The position numbers and the translations under genes are program-made. Below the pieces are notes generated by a model. The model had not been told where the DNA came from. It ran no database searches and saw only the letters and a program-made list of their open reading frames with translations. Positions 8,157 to 15,437 of a DNA stretch of 64,000 nt are shown here, piece after piece. This stretch comes from Zongyangia hominis (GTDB lineage Bacteria; Bacillota; Clostridia; Oscillospirales; Ruminococcaceae): assembly GCF_014385095.1 (NCBI RefSeq), contig NZ_JACRTC010000005.1:1-64000 (forward strand), in the 5' to 3' direction. Position 1 is the stretch's first letter. Each line of letters begins with the position of its first letter.

Positions 8157-8930
8157 CTACTTTACCTCCCCTCTGCCCGTAGTATCGACTTTATTCACAA
8201 TCACTTTGTGCTCTTTCAGATAGCTCTCCACATCCTCGGGAATCTTGGTGTCGGTGTAGACGGCGTAGACGTCGTCCGCCGGGAACTGGGCCAGGGTGCC
8301 CTGGCGGGAAAACTTGTTGGACTCGGTGAGGATGATGGTCTTCTTGGCCTGCTGGGACATCACCCGGATGGTCTCCACCCGCATGATGTCCTTGCCGGTG
8401 AAGTGTCCGTTGGGGGTAAAGCCGTCGGTGCCGGTGTAGAACTTGTCCACATAGAAGTTGACGGCCGCCTGGCACATAATCGGCCCCACGGTGACCATGG
8501 GTTCCATCAAGAGGGAACCGCCCAGCAGCACCACCTGGTTGGAAGTGGCGGGCCGGATATAGTTGGCGATATAGACGGAATTGGTGATGATGGTGACGTC
8601 CTTGCGCTTTTTGGCAATCTGCTCGGCCAGCAGGGTACAGCAGGAGCCGGACTCGATCATGATGACTTCGCCGTTGTGGATCATCTCCACCGCCTGGGCC
8701 GCGATGAGGGATTTTTCGTAATAGTGGTAGGCCAAGCGGTTGGTGATGTCGTCCTCCGCGTCGATCTCCGCCGTGCCGTGCTGGCGGCGGATGAGGCCCT
8801 TGCTTTCCAGGTAATCCAAGTCCTTGCGGATGGTGACCTGGGTCACGTTCATCAGCTCCGCAAGCCGCATGACCTCCACCTTCCGCTCCTCCGATATGAT
8901 GTTGAGAATCTGTGTCTGCCGGTCCGTCAT
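8157..8930 (-). CDS. DeoR/GlpR-family transcriptional repressor
   Basis: DeoR-family regulator of 257 residues: an N-terminal winged helix-turn-helix (QILNIISEERKVEVMRLAEL ... TIRKDL) and a sugar-phosphate-sensing DeoRC domain with IESGSCCTLLAEQI, LLGGSL and KFYTGTDGF motifs. It is the first gene of the minus-strand sugar operon and sits behind a consensus promoter at 9026-9054. Local control of the operon by a phosphorylated intermediate is the obvious inference. The nearby inverted repeat TTCGAAAC...GTTTGAA is a candidate operator. Confidence 0.88.
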   Translation of the reverse strand: MTDRQTQILNIISEERKVEVMRLAELMNVTQVTIRKDLDYLESKGLIRRQHGTAEIDAEDDITNRLAYHYYEKSLIAAQAVEMIHNGEVIMIESGSCCTLLAEQIAKKRKDVTIITNSVYIANYIRPATSNQVVLLGGSLLMEPMVTVGPIMCQAAVNFYVDKFYTGTDGFTPNGHFTGKDIMRVETIRVMSQQAKKTIILTESNKFSRQGTLAQFPADDVYAVYTDTKIPEDVESYLKEHKVIVNKVDTTGRGEVK

Positions 8931-8966
8931 AGAATCTCCTCCGTATTTGTTTTCTTGTAAAAAATC

Positions 8967-8994
8967 TTCGAAACAAATTATACTTTCGTTTGAA
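8967..8994. promoter_or_regulatory. Candidate DeoR operator
   Basis: Imperfect dyad TTCGAAAC - 13 nt - GTTTGAA, just downstream of the sugar operon promoter and ahead of the DeoR gene. Position and TTTCG/CGAAA content fit DeoR-family sites. No binding data. Confidence 0.4.
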
Positions 8995-9025
8995 ATTAAA
9001 TTACTTTCTTTTTCTTTACGTCATC

Positions 9026-9054
9026 ATTATATTTGCGCCAATAAACGCTGTCAA
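9026..9054 (-). promoter_or_regulatory. Sigma-70 promoter of the sugar operon
   Basis: On the minus strand TTGACA and TATAAT are separated by exactly 17 nt, a perfect consensus. It reads into the DeoR gene and the transporter/kinase operon. Confidence 0.88.
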
Positions 9055-9152
9055 TAGAAGAATCACATTTTTGTACATCTGCTGTTATTTTGTCGTTGTG
9101 TTTGTGCAATTAGCTAAAGCACCCGCCTATTTCCAGCCTGTTTTCCCCAACG

Positions 9153-9196
9153 AAAAGGACCCCGGGAGCCGTAGAAACGGCTCCCGGGGTCCTTTT
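9153..9196. terminator. Bidirectional terminator behind the GntR gene
   Basis: Perfect 20-bp stem including AAAAGGACCCCGGGAGCCGT with an AGAA loop, with T-runs on both sides. It insulates the GntR gene from the DeoR promoter. Confidence 0.93.
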
Positions 9197-9219
9197 AGAA
9201 GAAGTCAAACAATTTTAGG

Positions 9220-9849
9220 TCATTTGAGACCAAATTCATTCATATCGTTATAGAGACAGGCTATGGCCTTTTCCTTGTCTCCATTTTTGATGTATTCCAC
9301 AATCATTTTGTGTTGGGTGTTTTCCAACACGAAGTTGGTTTTGCGCCACCGGTCCCAATAAAACTGGGCGAAGGCACGGGTGAGGGTAGTGATGGCGGTT
9401 TTGAGCATGTCGTAGATATAGCGGTTGTTGCAGCAGGAGACCAGCGCCAGATGGAAGGCGGAGTTATTCTCCCATTGAAGCAGGGCGCTCAGTTCGCAAT
9501 TTTCCGGGAAGGAGTGGGCCACCACCTCCAGCTTTTTAATCTGTTCGGGGGTAAAGGTGCCCCAATAGCGGTCCAGGCAGGCGCATTCCAGCATCTGGCG
9601 AAACTCCAGAATGTTGCGCACATCCTGGTCGGTGAGGCTGACCACCTCATAGCCGTAGCGGGGAATGCTCCGCAAAACATGTTCGTTACACAGCTCGATG
9701 AGGGCCTCCCGTACCGGGGATTTACTCACGTTATATTTTTCTACCAGCGTTTTCTCCCGCAGGATGTCGCCGGGCTTGTAGACGCCGCCAATAATATCTT
9801 GGAACAGTGAAGTGTAGATTTGATCTTTTAGACTTTTTTTGTCTTGCAT
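9220..9849 (-). CDS. GntR-family regulator, FCD subfamily
   Basis: Predicted DNA-binding regulator of 209 residues. The N-terminal winged helix contains IGGVYKPGDILRE and KYNVSKSPVREALIEL, the GntR signature. The C-terminal half is an all-helical FCD ligand domain (LEFRQMLECACLDR ... NNSAFHLALVSCC ... LENTQHKMIVEYI). Two in-frame ATGs exist; 9849 is 7 nt from AAGGGAG, whereas 9855 touches it. It is divergent from the thiazoline/cysteine operon at 10080 and may regulate that operon, itself, or the downstream hydantoinase cluster. Confidence 0.88.
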   Translation of the reverse strand: MQDKKSLKDQIYTSLFQDIIGGVYKPGDILREKTLVEKYNVSKSPVREALIELCNEHVLRSIPRYGYEVVSLTDQDVRNILEFRQMLECACLDRYWGTFTPEQIKKLEVVAHSFPENCELSALLQWENNSAFHLALVSCCNNRYIYDMLKTAITTLTRAFAQFYWDRWRKTNFVLENTQHKMIVEYIKNGDKEKAIACLYNDMNEFGLK

Positions 9850-9891
9850 TTCCATTCTCCCTTGCCCGAAGGGCGTACATTTCTTTTTTTA

Positions 9892-9920
9892 AATATACCA
9901 GATATGTGGGGAAGGGTCAA
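9892..9920 (-). promoter_or_regulatory. Promoter of the GntR gene
   Basis: Minus-strand TTGACC - 17 nt - TATATT, about 45 nt before the GntR start codon. Confidence 0.7.
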
Positions 9921-10001
9921 GCTGGATTTAGAAGAAGTTTTAAAATATTGCACAAAAAAATAAATTAAATTTGAAAATTATAATAAACTTTGAAAAAAAT
10001 A

Positions 10002-10030
10002 TTGAAGAAATTAGGGTGCTGTGATATGAT
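10002..10030 (+). promoter_or_regulatory. Promoter of the thiazoline/cysteine operon
   Basis: TTGAAG - 17 nt - TATGAT, about 50 nt before the first gene and divergent from the GntR promoter. A strong Shine-Dalgarno (GGAGGG) follows at 10068-10073. Confidence 0.65.
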
Positions 10031-10079
10031 CAATGTAATCTTATAAAGATGTTAATACCAATTGATGGAGGGATGAATT

Positions 10080-10571
10080 ATGTCGAAAATCAAAAACGAA
10101 GTCTCACTGCACGAAGAGAAGGTAGACATCAACCGCAGCGCCATTGAGCACCGCGCCACTTGGATGGGGCTGATCTATGACGAGGCGAAAAAAGCGGGCG
10201 CCGATGCCGAGGCCATCTGCCGGGCGGCTGTCAAACGCTGCGGGCTCTTCCACGGGGCCGGTTATAAGGAAAGATGCGAAGGCTCCTTGGACTGCCGGGT
10301 CTTTAAAGGCATCTTCCTGCCCGAGCTTGCCACCAAGACCTTCGAGATGGAGACCGAGCAGGACGAAAATAACGTCTTTGTCACCTTCCATTACTGCCCG
10401 CTGGTCAGCGCCTGGCAGAAGCTGGGATTTGACGACGAGACCTGCCAGATTCTGTGCGACATCGCCATGGACGGCGACCGGGGCATTGCCGAGGCCAACG
10501 GCCTGCATTTCGATCTGAGCGACACCATCGCGGCCGGCTGCCCGACCTGCAAGCTCCATCTGAGCAGATAG
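10080..10571 (+). CDS. L-2-amino-thiazoline-4-carboxylic acid hydrolase family protein
   Basis: Small protein of 163 residues recognised as the ATC-hydrolase family (named for a Pseudomonas enzyme that opens 2-aminothiazoline-4-carboxylate to N-carbamoylcysteine). Family features are the conserved FHYCPLVSAWQKLG segment, the ICDIAMDGD-like acidic stretch (here LCDIAMDGDRG) and a terminal GCPTCKL motif with two cysteines. Many clostridial members are of unproven substrate. It is followed 67 nt later by a cysteine desulfidase, so a route from a thiazoline or carbamoyl-cysteine to cysteine and then sulfide is plausible, though the family name may overstate the match. Confidence 0.75.
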   Translation: MSKIKNEVSLHEEKVDINRSAIEHRATWMGLIYDEAKKAGADAEAICRAAVKRCGLFHGAGYKERCEGSLDCRVFKGIFLPELATKTFEMETEQDENNVFVTFHYCPLVSAWQKLGFDDETCQILCDIAMDGDRGIAEANGLHFDLSDTIAAGCPTCKLHLSR

Positions 10572-10638
10572 CCGATTCGCCCATGGGCCGGACGGGACAC
10601 GAAACAACACCGTCATATTGTAACTAGGAAGGTTGGAT

Positions 10639-11910
10639 ATGGACGTTCCGTTTTACGAAGCATACATAAAAATACTGAAAAAAGAGCTGGTGCCGGCGCT
10701 GGGCTGTACGGAACCCATCGCCATCGCCTACGCCGCCGCCAAGGCCCGCCAGACGCTGGGGTATCTGCCCCGGCGGATGGAGGTGGAGTGCAGCGGCAAC
10801 ATCATCAAAAATGTCAAGGGCGTCACCGTTCCCAATTCCGGCGGCCTTAAGGGCATTGAGGTGGCCGCCACCCTGGGGGCCGTGGGCGGCGACGCCGACG
10901 CCCAGCTCAATGTGCTCCAATCTGTCACCGAAGAGGACAGGGAGAAGACCAAGCGCCTTGTCTCTGCGGGCTTTTGCCACTGCACCCTCAAAGAGGGGGT
11001 GGAAAACCTCTACATCCTCGCCACCGTATGGGGGGAAGGGGAAGATTACGCTAAGGTCGAAATCAAGAATAAGCACACCTTTATCACCCTGATTGAGAAA
11101 AACGGCCAGGTGCTGCTCACCCAGGAGGAAGAGGAGGAGCTCGACCCGCCGGTCGACATGTCCTGCTTGAATGTCAAAGACATCCTGGACTTTGCCGACC
11201 ATGTGGACATCGCGCGCGTCAAAGAGGTGCTGGATAACCAGATCGAGATGAACTCCGCCATCTCCGACGAGGGGCTGCGCCACCACTACGGCGCGGACGT
11301 GGGCAAAACCATTTTGCGCAACTACGGCGCCGATATCAAGACCCGCGCCAGAGCCCGGGCCGCCGCCGGTTCCGACGCCAGGATGAGCGGCTGCGCCATG
11401 CCGGTGGTCATCAACTCCGGCAGCGGCAACCAGGGCATTACCGTCTCCATGCCGGTCATCGAGTACGCCAGGGAGTACGGCATGCCCAAAGAAAAGCTCT
11501 ACCGGGCGCTGTTGGTGGCCAACCTGGTCTCCCTGCACCAGAAGCGGTACATCGGCAGCCTTTCGGCCTACTGCGGCGCCACCAGCGCCGGATGCGGCGC
11601 GGCCTGCGGCATCGCCTATCTGATGGGGGCCAGCTATGAAGAAATCTGCCGCACCATCGTCAACACCATCTGCAACATCGGCGGCATGGTCTGCGACGGG
11701 GCCAAGCCCTCCTGCGCGGCCAAGATCGCCTCGGCGGTGGACGCCGGGATCAACGCCTACCTCATGGCCAAGGAGGGGTTGAGCTTCTCCGACGGCGAGG
11801 GCCTGGCGGAGGACGACATCGAAAAGACCATCCAGAATTTGGGCCGGGTGGGGAAGGACGGCATGAAGGAGACGGACATCGAAATCCTCAAGATCATGCT
11901 GGGCCAATAA
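10639..11910 (+). CDS. cyuA: L-cysteine desulfidase (CyuA / UPF0597 family)
   Basis: Iron-sulfur enzyme of 423 residues related to the serine dehydratase alpha chain, predicted to break L-cysteine into pyruvate, ammonia and sulfide. It starts with LKKELVPALGCTEPIAIAYA, the family signature with the first cluster cysteine. The second half carries the other cysteines in SAYCGATSAGCGAACG and CNIGGMVCDGAKPSCA. A TTG six bases upstream abuts the Shine-Dalgarno AGGAAGG, so the ATG at 10639 is the better start. It forms an operon with the preceding hydrolase and ends at a strong terminator. Confidence 0.9.
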   Translation: MDVPFYEAYIKILKKELVPALGCTEPIAIAYAAAKARQTLGYLPRRMEVECSGNIIKNVKGVTVPNSGGLKGIEVAATLGAVGGDADAQLNVLQSVTEEDREKTKRLVSAGFCHCTLKEGVENLYILATVWGEGEDYAKVEIKNKHTFITLIEKNGQVLLTQEEEEELDPPVDMSCLNVKDILDFADHVDIARVKEVLDNQIEMNSAISDEGLRHHYGADVGKTILRNYGADIKTRARARAAAGSDARMSGCAMPVVINSGSGNQGITVSMPVIEYAREYGMPKEKLYRALLVANLVSLHQKRYIGSLSAYCGATSAGCGAACGIAYLMGASYEEICRTIVNTICNIGGMVCDGAKPSCAAKIASAVDAGINAYLMAKEGLSFSDGEGLAEDDIEKTIQNLGRVGKDGMKETDIEILKIMLGQ

Positions 11911-11921
11911 GGCATAAAAAG

Positions 11922-11955
11922 AAAGCGGACAAAACGATCCGTTTTGTCCGCTTTT
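11922..11955. terminator. Bidirectional terminator between convergent genes
   Basis: Stem AAAGCGGACAAAAC / GTTTTGTCCGCTTT with a 5-nt loop and T/A tracts on both sides, between cyuA and the M24 enzyme gene. Confidence 0.92.
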
Positions 11956-11972
11956 ATCAAACACAGGATGCT

Positions 11973-13049
11973 TTAGGGGATGATCTGCATTTGCTTGGTG
12001 TAGTGGTTGAGGTTCTCGCTTCCCTCCGGTGTGACCAGCATCAGGTCTTCAATTCTCACGCCGCCCACGCCGGGCTTGTAGATGCCGGGCTCGATGGAAA
12101 AAATCATGCCGGGAAGCAGCTTCATGGCATTGCCGCCCACCACATAGGGCGGTTCATGGACATCCAGGCCGATGCCGTGTCCCACCCGGTGGGGCAGGTA
12201 TTCGCCATAGCCCGCCCGCTCGATGATCTCCCGGGCCGCCCGGTCGATTTCGCTAAAGCGCACCCCCGGACGCACCGCGTCCACGGCGGCCAGCTGGGCC
12301 TCCAAAACGATCTCGTAGATCTTCCCAAGCTCCGGCGACACCTGCCGGTAGAAGACCGTCCGGGTCATGTCCGAGCGGTAGCCGTGATAGCCGAACCCGA
12401 AGTCCATGACGATGTTGTCGCCGGGATGAAGGGCTGTGGCATCGGCCGCGTGATGGGCGTCGACGGCGTTCTCCCCATAGGAGATGATGGCGCCGCCCGC
12501 GTACCCGTCGGTGCCGGCCTGACGGCTGAGGTCATAGAGATGGTCGGCCAGCTCCCGCTCACTGAGGTCCCCGCGGATGGAGCGGATAAGCCCGTCCATG
12601 CACTGGTCGTTGGCCCGAGAGGACAGGCGCATGAGCGCGATCTCCTCCGGCTCCTTGATCATGCGGACCTCATCGATGGCGCCCGAGCCGGGGACTAAGC
12701 GCACCTGCGGTTTTTTCCCCGCAAGAGCAAGGGCAAAACCGGAGGCAAAATTGTGATCGAGCCCCACCGTCTCCCCGTCTGAAAGGGTGGAGGCGAGGAC
12801 GCCGACGCAGTCGTCCCAGTCGGAATACCAGACGATTTCCACGCCGCAATCTTCGGAAAGCGGGAAGAGGCGGTTGGCCACGAAGCGGGCCTCGCCGCTT
12901 CGCCTAATGTTCAGGGTCAGCAGCCGCTCCCCGCCGGAGAGCGACAGCCCGGTCAGGTATTTGATGTGGGTGGGATGGGAAAGGATCAGCTGATCCAACC
13001 CCTTTCCTTCCATTTTGGCGCAGAGTCTTGCGAGTCGTTGGGTGTTCAT
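11973..13049 (-). CDS. M24 family metalloenzyme (Xaa-Pro dipeptidase/creatinase type)
   Basis: Cytosolic pita-bread-fold enzyme of 358 residues. The N-terminal creatinase-like domain covers about 1-125; the M24 domain follows with all five metal ligands readable: IVMDFGF, YRSDMTRT, GHGIGLDVHEPP, SIEPGIY and VRIEDL. This fits a manganese or cobalt aminopeptidase P/prolidase, but the same fold includes creatinase, which is metal-free in known forms. A longer frame starts at 13112 but overlaps the operator; GGAGG at a 7-nt spacing selects 13049. Its promoter carries the same palindrome as the divergent hydantoinase operon, so the two are probably co-regulated. Confidence 0.85.
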   Translation of the reverse strand: MNTQRLARLCAKMEGKGLDQLILSHPTHIKYLTGLSLSGGERLLTLNIRRSGEARFVANRLFPLSEDCGVEIVWYSDWDDCVGVLASTLSDGETVGLDHNFASGFALALAGKKPQVRLVPGSGAIDEVRMIKEPEEIALMRLSSRANDQCMDGLIRSIRGDLSERELADHLYDLSRQAGTDGYAGGAIISYGENAVDAHHAADATALHPGDNIVMDFGFGYHGYRSDMTRTVFYRQVSPELGKIYEIVLEAQLAAVDAVRPGVRFSEIDRAAREIIERAGYGEYLPHRVGHGIGLDVHEPPYVVGGNAMKLLPGMIFSIEPGIYKPGVGGVRIEDLMLVTPEGSENLNHYTKQMQIIP

Positions 13050-13096
13050 AGGACGGCCTCCAGTCGTTAAAGTCATAGCGGAAAATCCATCATATT

Positions 13097-13112
13097 TTGA
13101 TTGATTTGTCAA
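13097..13112. promoter_or_regulatory. Operator copy 1 (M24 gene)
   Basis: TTGATTGATTTGTCAA, two mismatches from the perfect copy at 13262-13277. It lies directly downstream of the minus-strand -10 box of the M24 gene, a classic repressor position. Confidence 0.7.
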
Positions 13113-13123
13113 TCTATGCCTTT

Positions 13124-13151
13124 ATTATAGCGGCAATTTCAAAAAATGCAA
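13124..13151 (-). promoter_or_regulatory. Promoter of the M24 gene
   Basis: Minus-strand TTGCAT - 16 nt - TATAAT, reading toward the M24 gene with the operator between it and the start codon. Confidence 0.7.
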
Positions 13152-13212
13152 TGAAATTTTCACAGAGGCGCGGGGAGAAACTTCGACAAATTCCCTAAAA
13201 ATTTTAAAAAGA

Positions 13213-13241
13213 TTGACTTTATCCTGTTAAAAAGATATAAT
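13213..13241 (+). promoter_or_regulatory. Promoter of the hydantoinase operon
   Basis: TTGACT - 17 nt - TATAAT, a near-perfect consensus. Transcription would start near 13248, leaving a leader of about 130 nt that includes the operator. Confidence 0.85.
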
Positions 13242-13261
13242 GATAGCAAAAGAAGTATTGA

Positions 13262-13277
13262 TTGATTGATCTATCAA
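13262..13277. promoter_or_regulatory. Operator copy 2 (hydantoinase operon)
   Basis: TTGATTGATCTATCAA, of form TTGATNGATCNATCAA with only two non-symmetric positions. It starts about 20 nt after the -10 box. The exact reverse complement recurs at 20655-20670. Confidence 0.75.
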
Positions 13278-13375
13278 TTCAGTGGCTGACAACAGGCGAG
13301 CAGGTGAGAAAAGGCCGCGATGATAGACCGAACAACTCAGTATAAACGAAAATTCATCCAAAGGAGGAAAGTGTT

Positions 13376-15394
13376 ATGTCCTATCGTCTGTCTGCCGACA
13401 TTGGCGGTACCTTTACCGACGTGGTTTGTATTAACGACGCTACCGGTGAATATACCACCACCAAGGTCCTCACCACTCCGGAAAAACTCACCAACGGTAT
13501 CATGAAGGGTTTTGACGAGGTGATCGAGGACAGGTATAAGCAAGTACAGAACATTGTACACGGCACCACATCCGGACTCAACGCGGTCATCGAGAGAAAA
13601 GGCGCCAAATGCGCGGTCATCACCACCCGCGGATTCGGCGACGTGCTGGAAATCGGACGCGGCAACCGCCCCGACATGTACAATAACCGCTACCAGCGTC
13701 CCCGGCCCCTGGTGCCCCGCAAAGACATCTACGAAGTGGATGAGAGAACCTCCGCCGACGGTTCCGTCAAGCTGCCGCTGCAGACGGCTTCCTTGGAAGC
13801 GATTGCGGGCAAGCTCAAGGACGGCGGCTATGAATCCATCGCCATCTGTCTGATCAACAGCTACTTAAACCCGGAAAATGAAGAGAAGGCGGCGGCCTGG
13901 CTCAAAGATTACCTGGGCGAGGGCGTCATGGTCATCACTTCCTCCGAGACGGCGAGGGAGTGGCGGGAGTATGAGCGCACCAGCACCACGGTGCTCAACG
14001 CCTATGTTTCCCCCATCACCAAGAGCCACCTGGTGGCCCTCAACACGGAGCTGAAAACCAGAGACTTCGAGGGCAACCTCTATATCATGCAGTCCAACGG
14101 CGGCGTCATGAAGGATGAAATTGCGGTGGATAAAGCTGTGCAGATCCTCATGTCCGGCCCGGTGGGCGGCGCCATCGGCGGCACGGTCTGCGGCCGGAAA
14201 AACGTCATCGGCGTGGACATGGGCGGCACCAGCTTCGACGTGAGCCTCATCGTCGACGGCCAGACCGAGATCACCGTCGAGTCCAACGTTGAGGGCTTCC
14301 CGGCGCTGGTTCCCACAGTCAATATCTTCAGCATCGGCGCCGGCGGCGGCTCCATCGCCTGGGAAGAGGGCGGCGGCATGCGCGTCGGTCCCCAGAGCGC
14401 GGGCGCGAAGCCCGGCCCGGCCTGCTACGGCCAGGGCGGCACCCAGCCCACCATCACCGACGCGAACCTGGTCCTCGGTCGCATCGACCCCGACCACTTC
14501 CTGGACGGGCGGATGAAGCTGGACATCGACGCGGCCAAGAAGGCCGTCAGCAACTTCGCCGATAAATTCGGCATGGATATCCCCACGGCGGCCGAGGGCA
14601 TTTTGGCCATTGCCAACCACAAGATGGCCGACGCCATCCGTGAGATCACCGTCCGCCGGGGCATCGACCCGAGAGAGTTTACTCTCCTTGCCTTCGGCGG
14701 CGCCGGACCCATGCACGCGGCCCACATCGCTGAAGAGCTCGGCATCGAGGAAGTCATGATCCCCGCGGTGCCCGGCGGCTTCTCCGCCTGGGGCATGCTG
14801 CAGGCCGACATCCGCCACGACGCGGTCCGCACCCAGATGGCCCCCATCGACGAGGTGGATAGCGCCACCATCGACGGCATCTTCGATGTGCTCTATGAGG
14901 AGCTGTGCGGCGTGCTCGCCAAGGAAGGCATCTCTCCGGACAACGCGGTCTTCCACAAGGCCATGGACCTGCGCTATGTGGGCCAGGAGTTCACCATCAA
15001 CCTGCCGGTGGACGACGCCTCCGCAGGCGCGTTTGACAAAGAGGTCGCCAAGAAGAATTTCCACAGCCTCCACGAGCGGCTGTATGGACATTCCGCACCC
15101 GGCGATCCGGTGGAGATGGTCAACGTACGACTGAGCGTTATGGCCGCCTCCAACAAGGTGCCCGCCTCTCCCGTGGAGGGAGTTTCCGGCGAGCCCAAGG
15201 CCATCCGTGAGTTCCCCGGCGTCTTTGACTTTAAGGAGCAGCCTGTCAAGGTGTACAACCGCTCCGATATCGGCATGGACAGCAAGGTCAAGGGCCCGGC
15301 TGTCATCGTCGAATTGACGGCGACCACGGTGGTGCCTCCCGCATGGACGCTTACTGTCAACGAAATGGGCAGTATGGTCATGGTAAAGGAATAG
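13376..15394 (+). CDS. hyuA: Hydantoinase/oxoprolinase subunit A (HyuA type)
   Basis: ATP-dependent amidohydrolase subunit of the HyuA/acetophenone-carboxylase family, 672 residues (usual 670-720). It shows the actin-like N-terminal motif ADIGGTFTDVV, the phosphate motifs VHGTTSGLNAVIERKGAKCA and VDMGGTSFDVS, and the SIGAGGGSIAW loop. These enzymes open cyclic imides such as N-methylhydantoin or 5-oxoproline with ATP and need a HyuB partner, encoded three genes on. The substrate is not readable from sequence. Shine-Dalgarno AAAGGAGG lies upstream. Confidence 0.9.
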   Translation: MSYRLSADIGGTFTDVVCINDATGEYTTTKVLTTPEKLTNGIMKGFDEVIEDRYKQVQNIVHGTTSGLNAVIERKGAKCAVITTRGFGDVLEIGRGNRPDMYNNRYQRPRPLVPRKDIYEVDERTSADGSVKLPLQTASLEAIAGKLKDGGYESIAICLINSYLNPENEEKAAAWLKDYLGEGVMVITSSETAREWREYERTSTTVLNAYVSPITKSHLVALNTELKTRDFEGNLYIMQSNGGVMKDEIAVDKAVQILMSGPVGGAIGGTVCGRKNVIGVDMGGTSFDVSLIVDGQTEITVESNVEGFPALVPTVNIFSIGAGGGSIAWEEGGGMRVGPQSAGAKPGPACYGQGGTQPTITDANLVLGRIDPDHFLDGRMKLDIDAAKKAVSNFADKFGMDIPTAAEGILAIANHKMADAIREITVRRGIDPREFTLLAFGGAGPMHAAHIAEELGIEEVMIPAVPGGFSAWGMLQADIRHDAVRTQMAPIDEVDSATIDGIFDVLYEELCGVLAKEGISPDNAVFHKAMDLRYVGQEFTINLPVDDASAGAFDKEVAKKNFHSLHERLYGHSAPGDPVEMVNVRLSVMAASNKVPASPVEGVSGEPKAIREFPGVFDFKEQPVKVYNRSDIGMDSKVKGPAVIVELTATTVVPPAWTLTVNEMGSMVMVKE

Positions 15395-15437
15395 AAAGAA
15401 GACACGTCTGCGACCGAAAGATAAAGGAGGAACATCC

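Noticed and set aside
9961-10060. Fourth copy of the TTGAT palindrome before the thiazoline operon
   Set aside because: The stretch near 10022-10038 matches only with an inserted base and poor right arm, so it is not listed as a site.
10624-11964. 446-residue open frame on minus over cyuA
   Set aside because: Shadow of cyuA. It also runs through the terminator, and its composition is that of an antisense frame.
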